Source of the DNA: Planctomycetota bacterium
GTDB lineage: Bacteria > Planctomycetota > UBA1135 > UBA2386
Length of the DNA stretch: 64,000 bases
Assembly (NCBI GenBank): GCA_020638695.1
Contig: JACKIB010000010.1
Coordinates: 1-64,000, forward strand
Direction of reading: 5' to 3'
Shown here: positions 38,301 to 44,692 of the stretch, in pieces
Layout of the letters: each line of letters starts with the position of its first letter
Position numbering within the stretch: the stretch's first letter is position 1
The notes under the pieces: generated by a model
Told to the model about the DNA's origin: nothing
Seen by the model: only the letters and a program-made list of their open reading frames with translations
Databases searched by the model: none
Translations under genes and position numbers: made by a program

Positions 38301-40227
38301 TGCGGGTGCTGGCGAGCATGTCGGCGATCGCCTGGTCCGAGACGCCGAGGCCGACTACCGAGGCGACCGGCTTGCCGAGCTCGTCGGTCGTGCGCACGGT
38401 GATCCGCTGCCGAGTGCCCGGCGTGGTGCGTTCGGCGCGCACCTGCAGGGCCACGTTCAAACGCTCCGTCGGGTCGCGGTGGATCAGGCGTTCGGCGACG
38501 GGGATGAGCTTCTGGTCGAATACCGTGACGCGCAGTACGCCGCTTGCCGCCGGCAGCAGGGCGAGGTCGACGTCCCGCGTGCCGGCCTGCAGGATCGCCC
38601 GCTGGCCGACCAGCACACCCCGGCAGAACGCGGCGACCAGCCACGGTCCCCCGCTTCCGGACGCCGCGACGCGCAGCCGCGCCGGCGCTCCCGCGGCGAC
38701 GAAGTCGGTGGTGGCGCGCAGCACAACGCCGCTTTGCTGCACCGCAGGCAGGGCGAACTCCGCCTCGCGCGGCGACGACAGGCGCAGCCGGTAGGTGTGC
38801 CCGGCGCGCGGGGTGAATGTGACCCGGCCGCGGCCGAGGTACTCGGTGCGCAACGTCGCGACCGCGACTCCTCGTTGGTCGACGATCTCACCGGCGCCGC
38901 TTACCGGTCGGCCCAGTGAGTCGGCGAGGCGGGCGTAGACGCGGCATTCGACCCCTTCGACCAAGGCCCCGCTCTCGGGGTCGAGGCTCGCGACCACCTC
39001 TCCGGTCGGGATGACGAACGGCTCGAGCGCGGTCTCGACCACCCCGCCGTCGGAGATTCGCGCGACCAGTCGGGCGGCGCCGCGCCGCACGTTGCCCGGC
39101 ACGGGGAAGCTCACCAGCGCTCGGCCCGCGGCGTCGAGCACGGTCTCGCCGCGCCACGTCTGGTCGCCGTCGACCACCAGCGTGGCCACGACCCCGGCAC
39201 CCGCCGCGGCACCGCCGCCGCTCCGCGCCACTTCGACCATCGCCTCGCCGCGGTCACCCGGTGCGTAGGTCTGCCGACCGAGCACGACCTTCTTCAGCAG
39301 CTTGGGCGCCTGGAAGTGGCGCACCAGGAACTCGAGCCGCTCCAGGGTGGCGAGGTTGCTCGGGTCGCGCACTTCGAATGCGTACGTTCCGCCGGCCGCG
39401 GCGTCGGGAACGGTCCAAGCGAATGCCGCGACGCCCTGCATGGTGCCGAGCACCTGCTGCCGCAGCACGACGTCGCGCGGTCCGACCACCCGGCAGTGCA
39501 GCCGTTGGTCGCCAACCGGCTGCAGCGACAGTCGGTCGAGGCTCGCTGCCCGCAACCGCACCGCTTCACCCGGCCGGTACGCCGCCTTGTCCGACGACAG
39601 GAACAGCAACGGGGCGGCCCGTGTCGGTTGGATCGCCTGCTCGATCGTCTGCGCGAAGCCGTGCGCGGCCGCCTTGGTGGTCAGCCGCAGCCGCCGTGGC
39701 TTGCCGAGGGAGCTCGCGACGGTGATGTCGGTCTGCCCAGCGCACGCCGCGTCGGCGCTGGCCAACGTCTTGCCGGCCTCGTCGAGCACTTCCCAGTGCA
39801 GCTGGGCGGTGACCGGACGATCCGCCAGGTCGTGGGTCTCGACGTGGAACCGCAGCGGCGCCCCGTCGGGCACCGCCGGGGGCGTCGAGACCACCACCCG
39901 CACCCGTTCGGTGCTCACCGCGCGCAGGCGGTAGCTGCGGAAGCCCCACAGTGCGCCGCCCACCGCGATCGCCAACCCTGCGGCGGTGGCGGCGATGCGC
40001 CAGGCGATGGCGAACCCGCGACCGCGGCGCGGCGGCGTCAGGTCGAGCGGCGGCGCCTCGACCTGTGCGGCCTCGGCGAGCAGCGACGCGGTGCGCCGGA
40101 CCCGCGCGTACAGCGCTGCGACCTCGGGATCGCGCAGTCGTTCGACGACCGACTCGGGATCGGGATGGCATTCGAAGTGGTACTCGAGCAGCTCGCGCTC
40201 GAGCGCGTCGTGGTGGTCGGAGCTCAT
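35371..40227 (-). CDS. alpha-2-macroglobulin-like protein with anti-sigma-like cytoplasmic N-terminus
   Basis: A 1618-residue protein. Residues 1-70 are cytoplasmic-type (ELLEYHFECHPDPESVVERL) and residues about 72-95 form a transmembrane helix. Then come macroglobulin-like MG/MG2 domains (PDGAPLRFHVETHDLADRPV, LFLSSDKAAYRPGEAVRLRA), a second hydrophobic pair at about 746-802, and the A2M/thioester region. The thioester motif GCFEQ has Cys1140 and Gln1143, inside an alpha-toroid of helical pairs (LKAYEVAGGGFEWWGEKPAH). Family members trap proteases in the periplasm. Its ATG overlaps the sigma factor stop (ATGA). That coupling, with the short N-terminal domain and helix, suggests a fused sensor/anti-sigma arrangement. 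Two mid-protein helices are unusual for A2M. Confidence 0.85.
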   Translation of the reverse strand: MSSDHHDALERELLEYHFECHPDPESVVERLRDPEVAALYARVRRTASLLAEAAQVEAPPLDLTPPRRGRGFAIAWRIAATAAGLAIAVGGALWGFRSYRLRAVSTERVRVVVSTPPAVPDGAPLRFHVETHDLADRPVTAQLHWEVLDEAGKTLASADAACAGQTDITVASSLGKPRRLRLTTKAAAHGFAQTIEQAIQPTRAAPLLFLSSDKAAYRPGEAVRLRAASLDRLSLQPVGDQRLHCRVVGPRDVVLRQQVLGTMQGVAAFAWTVPDAAAGGTYAFEVRDPSNLATLERLEFLVRHFQAPKLLKKVVLGRQTYAPGDRGEAMVEVARSGGGAAAGAGVVATLVVDGDQTWRGETVLDAAGRALVSFPVPGNVRRGAARLVARISDGGVVETALEPFVIPTGEVVASLDPESGALVEGVECRVYARLADSLGRPVSGAGEIVDQRGVAVATLRTEYLGRGRVTFTPRAGHTYRLRLSSPREAEFALPAVQQSGVVLRATTDFVAAGAPARLRVAASGSGGPWLVAAFCRGVLVGQRAILQAGTRDVDLALLPAASGVLRVTVFDQKLIPVAERLIHRDPTERLNVALQVRAERTTPGTRQRITVRTTDELGKPVASVVGLGVSDQAIADMLASTRTGIVDQHMLFADLQKPEQKVALLLADHPDRRRNRDLLLGSSGWRRYAWRDKVDTGALVAAGGPWAKSLPAREGRARAPVVHDSLSAHLGELTALRWAKRRAGEWFALLAFGAVALLLLLGYAHGVFRLGQRIGSPARVWLTGGAIALFLVVLLPLTLTHLAPREFKAVVGWAAAPTATPAPPVMDAFGGEPYLFFDDGEPQDVRARTEALFDAAAPATIAPAEAPEPNDTSDTEARRPAATPSSEEGLVAVNPKPDPSWAYGWAIRSSTYFHSHPQGESRADFAETLCWQPLLITDASGEGAVEFDVSDRITTWNVSADAHGQGRVGQASAKFTSYLPFRLEPSLPDQVTEGDRLRIPIAVVADDAAATSAQVEVLGRGALRITSRGPQTVALRGGRGRVVIDAEVSEAGRDASLVILRGSLGGLSDLVTLPLRVLPRGFPHRLSRAGRTRGAVEVPLQIPDDALAHRTATLRVRLFPSPLANLEQGLEGMLQEPHGCFEQVSSTNYPNVMVLTLLGGSGDDVPAAAQRARTLLASGYAKLKAYEVAGGGFEWWGEKPAHAALTAYGLMQFTDMAKVFEVDAAMVQRTRSWLLAQRDGKGGFTTGGGRYGHFQGGTRELRSSYITQALLYGGTPAAELGREVDALAQRAAQTDNGYELAVATCGLARAGHQGAAAARQRLAKLQGRDGSVPGTVSITGSGKRDLAVETTAFAVLAWLSGAGHTESIERAVRFLEGCRIGAGQFGGTQATVLALQAMCGYAAANVRTVKPGKIVVRIDGAVAHERRVFGDEKHVIDLDLGTALRDAIRTHGAGRRVLQIEVTGGSELPYCVDAGLIAEVPDSRPNCPLGLETSLSRRTVVEGAPVALRAVVENRTATPIANAMVVLGLPAGLHVESRVLDDLKKAQQIAAWELSGQDVVLYLRGLDAHEKREIAVDLIARVPGTTTGPASRTYPYYSGADKHWTAPLQVEVTAERPR

Positions 40228-40829
40228 CGGGCCCTCCGGTCGTCTCGGGTCGGTGCGGAATGCCGCGGGTCGGTCGCTGGAATCCACTCGGTCGCGGCGA
40301 ACCCGCGCAGCCTCGAGCGCAGGTGTCCGAGCGCGGCGCGCATGCGCGTCTTGGCGGTGCCGACCGGGATGCCGAGTGCGGCGGCGGCTTGGTCGAAGCT
40401 CAGCCCGGCGGAGGTGCGCAGCAGGAAGACCTCCTTCTCCGGCTCGCTCAGGGTGTGGATCGCCGCGCGCGCGGCGGCGAGCGTCTCGGCGCGTTCGGCA
40501 CCGGCGGCGGGTTCGGGGTCCTTGCCTTGGAGTTGCATCGGGTCGACCTCCTCGATCGGGTGGTGGGCCGCGCGGCGCGCCTTTCGGCGGCGAGCGTCCT
40601 TCGCCAGATTCATGGTGATGATGAACAGCCAGGCGACGACGTCGCGCGGTTCCGCACCGGCGGCCCGGTGCCGCCAGGCCTTCAGGAACGCCTCTTGGAG
40701 GATTTCCTGCGTGTCGGCCTGGCGACCCAGGATGCCGCGCACCGCCCCGGCCAAGCCGTTCGCGTGGGCGCGGAACAGCTCGGCGAGATCGGGGCTCGCC
40801 GCTGCGTCCGGGCGGTGGTCTGGCGTCAT
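40224..40829 (-). CDS. ECF-type RNA polymerase sigma factor
   Basis: A 201-residue ECF sigma. Region 2 is FRAHANGLAGAVRGILGR with QEILQEAFLKAWRH and VVAWLFIITMNLAKDARRR. Region 4 is LSEPEKEVFLLRTSAGLSFD with QAAAALGIPVGTAKTRMRAA. It is translationally coupled to the A2M-like membrane protein, its probable regulator, and may drive an envelope or protease-stress response. A repeated element at 40920-40950 lies about 90 bp upstream of its ATG. Confidence 0.9.
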   Translation of the reverse strand: MTPDHRPDAAASPDLAELFRAHANGLAGAVRGILGRQADTQEILQEAFLKAWRHRAAGAEPRDVVAWLFIITMNLAKDARRRKARRAAHHPIEEVDPMQLQGKDPEPAAGAERAETLAAARAAIHTLSEPEKEVFLLRTSAGLSFDQAAAALGIPVGTAKTRMRAALGHLRSRLRGFAATEWIPATDPRHSAPTRDDRRAR

Positions 40830-41249
40830 CTACCTGTCTCGAGGGAACAGACGCAGGAGCGCTGGTTCGGATTGCCCCGGGTGCAGATTCCTCGGATCCC
40901 CGGTGGTTGGTCCGCGCCATTCATGACCGAGCTGCTGCGATCGCGCAAGTTCGCTGCTGGCTTCGTCGCACGTCAGAACCTGTTCCTCGACGGGGATGCA
41001 CCCCGCCTCCGGGCAGAACCTGCCGTTCTCCTTGCCAGCAACAACCTTGCACGATCTCGCGACGCTGCTCATGAAGAGTCCGGGCTAGTGGGGTGTGTCC
41101 GAAGTTGGTCACATAAGTCGCCGGCCCTACGGCCCGCTCGCGGCGTCGCAGCTCCTCAGCTTGTCCACCAACAAGCCGTGTCGTCGCAGCTCCTTGCGAG
41201 CGAACCGCATGACTCGACGACTTATGCAACGAACTTCGGACACACCCCA
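40830..41249. other. 420-bp gene-poor region with upstream repeat and MITE-like element
   Basis: It holds the second copy of the short upstream repeat (40920-40950), a partial inverted copy of it at 41047-41076, and most of the inverted-repeat element at 41086-41252. An 80-codon minus-strand frame (40830-41072) beginning MSSVARSCKVVAGKENG is not convincing as a gene. Confidence 0.55.
40920..40950 (-). repeat. copy 2 of the short upstream repeat containing GCGATCGC
   Basis: It matches 15421-15452 over about 30 bp, again roughly 100 bp upstream of a minus-strand start. An imperfect inverted copy (CTTGCACGATC, then CTGCTCATGAA) is at 41047-41076. Confidence 0.45.
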
Positions 41250-41252
41250 CTA
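41086..41252. mobile_element. MITE-like element with 35-bp terminal inverted repeats
   Basis: The arms at 41086-41120 and 41218-41252 are inverted copies matching at 32 of 35 positions and begin TAGTGGGGTGTGTCCGAAG. Both ends lie in CTAG, consistent with TA target duplication at CTAG as for IS630/Tc1-type transposons. The interior (about 97 bp) has no gene, but a GTCGCAGCTCCT direct repeat occurs twice. The right arm supplies the TAG stop of the adjacent methyltransferase gene. The link to IS630 is inferred. Confidence 0.65.
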
Positions 41253-42860
41253 GGCCTGGACCGCGTCGAGGAGCAGCTGGCGGTGGGTGCCGAGCAGCAC
41301 CCACAGCTCGCGCCACTCGGCTGCGTCGAGGTCGCGATACGGGAGCCCCGCGACCCGCTCGATCAGGGCGCGGACCGCGGCGATCCCCACGGTCTCCCCG
41401 GCGTAGCGCAGCTCCGCGAACGAGCCGGCGCGGCCGGCCGGCCGATTGCGTAGGTGTTCCCGCACCGCGGGTTCCTGGCGGAGGAAGGTGGCGAACGGCG
41501 TCAGGCCGAACGCCATGGGGTCGCGTTCCAGCGGATCGGCATGGTCGCGCCAGCGGGCGATCTCCACGTCGATGTCCGGCGCCGCGTACCACGCGGCAAA
41601 CAAATGTTGGAACAATGGATTGGCGACGCGGTCGCCGACCTGGAGGGCTTTGTGGTCCGGGTCGTGGAGGGGGACTCGGGTGCTCGGCGGGCTGACCGGC
41701 GCGTGATTGTTGGTAAGCACCACACCGTCGCACAGGGCCCGGGCCAGCAGCGCGGTCTGCTCGGCCGTGCGCGGCGCGCCGCGCACCACACGCCGCACCG
41801 CAGCCAGCTCGTCGCGGGTCCACCGCGGGGGAGTCGCGTGGGTGCGGGATCGCAGCGTCAGGCCTCGCGTCCGCTGCCACCAGATTCCGAGTCGTCCGGG
41901 CAGCGGCAACCCGCGGGTCCCCGTCTCGAGCAGCGGGTGCAGGCGCAACTCGACCGAATCGGGACTCGGCGTGGCACCGCGCCGCTTCCGCAGGCAGAGG
42001 ATCAGGTTGGTGCGCAGCTCCTGCCACCGGTCGAGGTAGTCGAGCACTTGCCAGTCGCTGACCGGGCCGAGGCCGAGGGCGTTGCGCATCGCCGTCGGAT
42101 CACCCCACGGCCGGTGGAACCAGAATCCCGGCTCGAGGTCGGCGGCGGTGCACATCTCCCCGAGTTCGGGGGCGGAGAAGCCCCGGTCTCCGGCGTGCAG
42201 GAACCCGTCGACGATGCCTGCCGGGTTCGCGCTGTCCGGGTAGGTCGTGAACGCGTAGCGCAGCGGGTGCCCTTCCGGCAGCTGCTGCACCAGCGAGCGC
42301 AGCGCCTGCGGGTGCGCGCGTTCTCCCGCGTGCAGCCCGAGCAGTCGGGCGACGCGCTGCACCTGGAAGATGCGCTGCCGGCTGAAGTGCGGGTACACCA
42401 TCAGCCGCAGGATTCCTTCGTCGGTCAGCCGTTCGGCCATCCGCGCGAGTGCAGCCGCGGGGTCCTCGAGGTTCATCAGCACCCCGTAGCACTCGATCCA
42501 GTCGAACTGCCCGTCCGGCCACGTCGCCGGGTCGTTCAGGTCGACCTGCACGAAGCGGTGTCGGCCGAGCCCGTGCCACAGGCAACGTTGGCGGGCCTGC
42601 CGCAAGCTGCGCAGCGAGATGTCCGTGGCGACGACCTCCGCGCCGGGATTGGCGAGCCCCAGGGTGTACGGCTGGAAGGTGCCGCACCCAGCGATCCAGA
42701 TTCGCGGCCGCTTGGGTGCGGCGCCGAAGCCACAGCGGTCGCGCAGGTAGTCGAGGTTGAGCTGCCAAGTGTCGAGGCGGCGCACCGCCGCGAACCTGGG
42801 AAACTGCGGGTAGGGCCAGGTCTCGTACTGCTCGCGGATCCGCTCGCTTCGGGTGGTCAC
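41250..42860 (-). CDS. SAM-dependent methyltransferase fused to an uncharacterised C-terminal domain
   Basis: A 536-residue protein from the GTG at 42860, which lies 8 nt after a TAGACT hexamer. Residues 1-300 form a class I methyltransferase: IREQYETWPYPQFPRF (a motif of a subgroup acting after a YPY-type lead), IWIAGCGTFQPYTLGLA, VVATDISLRSLRQA, FDWIECYGVLMNLEDP, GILRLMVYPHFSRQRIF. The C-terminal 220 residues have no recognised domain (TLRSRTHATPPRWTRDELAA, ERDPMAFGLTPFATFL). The stop codon lies within the terminal repeat of a MITE-like element, so the original C-terminus may have been altered. Confidence 0.8.
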   Translation of the reverse strand: MTTRSERIREQYETWPYPQFPRFAAVRRLDTWQLNLDYLRDRCGFGAAPKRPRIWIAGCGTFQPYTLGLANPGAEVVATDISLRSLRQARQRCLWHGLGRHRFVQVDLNDPATWPDGQFDWIECYGVLMNLEDPAAALARMAERLTDEGILRLMVYPHFSRQRIFQVQRVARLLGLHAGERAHPQALRSLVQQLPEGHPLRYAFTTYPDSANPAGIVDGFLHAGDRGFSAPELGEMCTAADLEPGFWFHRPWGDPTAMRNALGLGPVSDWQVLDYLDRWQELRTNLILCLRKRRGATPSPDSVELRLHPLLETGTRGLPLPGRLGIWWQRTRGLTLRSRTHATPPRWTRDELAAVRRVVRGAPRTAEQTALLARALCDGVVLTNNHAPVSPPSTRVPLHDPDHKALQVGDRVANPLFQHLFAAWYAAPDIDVEIARWRDHADPLERDPMAFGLTPFATFLRQEPAVREHLRNRPAGRAGSFAELRYAGETVGIAAVRALIERVAGLPYRDLDAAEWRELWVLLGTHRQLLLDAVQA

Positions 42861-42868
42861 TGCGGCGG

Positions 42869-42874
42869 AGTCTA
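42869..42874 (-). promoter_or_regulatory. -10-like hexamer TAGACT
   Basis: On the minus strand TAGACT lies 8 nt before the GTG at 42860. It supports that start over upstream alternatives in the open frame. Confidence 0.45.
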
Positions 42875-42937
42875 CCCGCTGTGCGTGTGGGTCCAGGGGG
42901 TGTCGCGATCCGTCCGCGCGGCGTGTTCGGGCACGGT

Positions 42938-43528
42938 TCAGGCGGCGTGGCCGCGCCGCACCTTGCCGGGTCGCGGGTTGCCAGTGGCGCGCAACAGCGC
43001 GTCGAGCTGTGCGCGGGCGCGGTGCAGCCGAGTGCGTAGGGCGCCGTAGCCGAGGCCGAGGACTTGGGCGAGTTGCTTCTGCGGGGTCTGCATCGCGTGG
43101 GAGATCAGCCATCGGCTGTCGGGTGGCAGCGCGGCGAGGGCTCGGGCAATCGCCCCGCCTGGCCCGGGCTCACCCGCCGGGGTCGGTGCGGGGGACGGGA
43201 GTGCATCGAGATCGGGTGCCGCTCCGCAAGCCTGGTCGAGAATCGGCAGCAGGTCGCGTCGTCGGACCAAGTCCAGTGCGGCGTTGCGGGTGATCGTGCA
43301 CAACCAGCCGCGCAGACGTCGGCGTTCGCGAGGACCCGACCCGCTGCGCAACGCCTTGAGCGAAGCGTCTTGCACTGCGTCGTCGGCGAGGAACGGGTCG
43401 CCAAGCACCCGCAGGGCCACGCGACGCATGGTCGCGTGGTGCTGCACCAGGGCGCGGGAGACTTCGTCGTAGGAGGGTGGCCGCGGGGCGGAGGAAGCGG
43501 GTAGGGCGGAGTTCGTCTCGACGTGCAT
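42938..43528 (-). CDS. sigma-70-family RNA polymerase sigma factor
   Basis: A 196-residue protein from the ATG at 43528. Region 2 is RALVQHHATMRRVALRVLGD with FLADDAVQDASLKAL and RLRGWLCTITRNAALDLVRR. Region 4 is LPPDSRWLISHAMQTPQKQL with GLGYGALRTRLHRARAQL. This is an ECF layout with a divergent region 4 in which the second helix is short. No anti-sigma gene is adjacent; the nearest downstream gene is a methyltransferase with its own promoter-like hexamer. Confidence 0.82.
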   Translation of the reverse strand: MHVETNSALPASSAPRPPSYDEVSRALVQHHATMRRVALRVLGDPFLADDAVQDASLKALRSGSGPRERRRLRGWLCTITRNAALDLVRRRDLLPILDQACGAAPDLDALPSPAPTPAGEPGPGGAIARALAALPPDSRWLISHAMQTPQKQLAQVLGLGYGALRTRLHRARAQLDALLRATGNPRPGKVRRGHAA

Positions 43529-43590
43529 GTTCGGTCTCGCGGGTTCGGTTCGGGGGGAGGTTCCCCCCCTTGCCGGCTGCCCCGCCGTCT

Positions 43591-43848
43591 TCACTCCCGT
43601 TCTCGAGAATCCGCCCTGCCATGTTCCGGTGTATCTTCGTCCAACCCGAACCGCTCGAGCACCTCCAGTGCGGCGGCCAGCCAAGTGATCGCCGACGCGT
43701 GCTCCGGGTGCAGGACGCACAACCGCGCGACCGCGGCGGCGCGGTGCCGGGGCGGCTGTCCCCTCAGCTGTTCCAGCCGGGTGCGCAGGGCTTCCGACAG
43801 CCCGCCGGGTGCAGGGTCACTCTGTCGAGGACGATCCGGAAGCCGAAT
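43591..43848 (-). CDS. possible small protein with non-canonical start
   Basis: An open frame on the minus strand reads IRLPDRPRQSDPAPGGLSEA, then RTRLEQLRGQ and later VARLCVLHPEHASAITWLAA, ending at 43591. It overlaps the end of the upstream sigma factor gene by about 30 bp and has high G/C at third positions. No ATG, GTG or TTG is in a suitable position; ATT at 43848 or an internal CTG would be needed. It has a helical, HEAT/TPR-adaptor-like look. It could be a real small gene in the kinase-sigma operon or a chance frame. Confidence 0.3.
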   Translation of the reverse strand: MRLPDRPRQSDPAPGGLSEALRTRLEQLRGQPPRHRAAAVARLCVLHPEHASAITWLAAALEVLERFGLDEDTPEHGRADSRERE

Positions 43849-44692
43849 CGTTACCGCGGTCGGCGATCTGGCGCACCAGAGTGCCGAGTTCGGGGACCAG
43901 CGGGATCAGCAGCCGGAGCGTGTCCAACAGCGCCGTCCTCACCTGGTCCGGCGCGTGGTAGCGCTTCGTCTCGGCGACCAGGTAGGTCAGCAGGAAACGG
44001 TTCGCGTCGAGTTTGCGGTTGTGGATCGTTCCGGTCGCCAGTCCGAGCCGCTGCGCGAGTTCGTCGGCGCTGCACGGCGCGGACTCGATCGGACGGTCGG
44101 CGGTGGCGTCCGCGTAGCTCTGCACGGTCCACGTGGCCCGGTCGACGACCAACCAACTCAGTCCCTGGAGCTCCAACCACACGTTCGCCCGCTCGGGGTG
44201 CTTGGCGCCGAGGCGCTGCAGCGCGAGGGTGAAGGTGCGGAATGCCCAGCGCCGGTCGATCTCCACACCGGCATCCACCTCGCGGGCACCCGCTGCGTCC
44301 GGGTCGGTCAGGTCGACCCCGACGTGGCGCCGCGTGGTGCGCTGCCACGACCGCAAGAAGTTGTGCAGCACCCCCTGCACGAACGCCCGCATCGACCCGC
44401 GGTCGCGATCCCACGAGTCGAGCGGCGAGTGCGGCTCGGCCGCGGGACCGCGGTCGTCGGCACGCCGCGTGGTCCGGCCGTCGAACAGGTACCCCAGGAA
44501 GTCCCAGATGAGGTCGTCGACCTCGGCGGCGAGTGGTGTCCCGCGCACCCGCGCCTGCAGGCAGAACGACAGGGGTTCTTCGTAGCGGCGGATGAACTCC
44601 GACCAGGCGTGGTCGCGGATCGCGGTGTCGCGGTCGAGCATCCGCCCGACCAACGACGGGTGGGTGGTCGGGAAGATCTCGCGCCGGGTCAC
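43817..44692 (-). CDS. sigma-70-like factor downstream of a Ser/Thr kinase
   Basis: A 291-residue protein from a GTG at 44692 that overlaps the kinase stop (GTGA). Region-2-like sequence is HAWSEFIRRYEEPLSFCLQA, LAAEVDDLIWDFLGYLF and MRAFVQGVLHNFLRSWQR. A helix-turn-helix near residue 220 (SADELAQRLGLATGTIHNRK) fits region 4. It is longer than usual ECFs, with an insert between the regions that may respond to the kinase. The coupling implies that the kinase-TPR protein controls this factor, possibly by phosphorylation; this is inference. Confidence 0.7.
   Translation of the reverse strand: MTRREIFPTTHPSLVGRMLDRDTAIRDHAWSEFIRRYEEPLSFCLQARVRGTPLAAEVDDLIWDFLGYLFDGRTTRRADDRGPAAEPHSPLDSWDRDRGSMRAFVQGVLHNFLRSWQRTTRRHVGVDLTDPDAAGAREVDAGVEIDRRWAFRTFTLALQRLGAKHPERANVWLELQGLSWLVVDRATWTVQSYADATADRPIESAPCSADELAQRLGLATGTIHNRKLDANRFLLTYLVAETKRYHAPDQVRTALLDTLRLLIPLVPELGTLVRQIADRGNDSASGSSSTE

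Noticed and set aside
40830..41072. 80-codon minus-strand frame upstream of the ECF sigma factor.
   Set aside because: It overlaps the repeated upstream element and its inverted copy, and has no family resemblance beyond chance Cys spacing.
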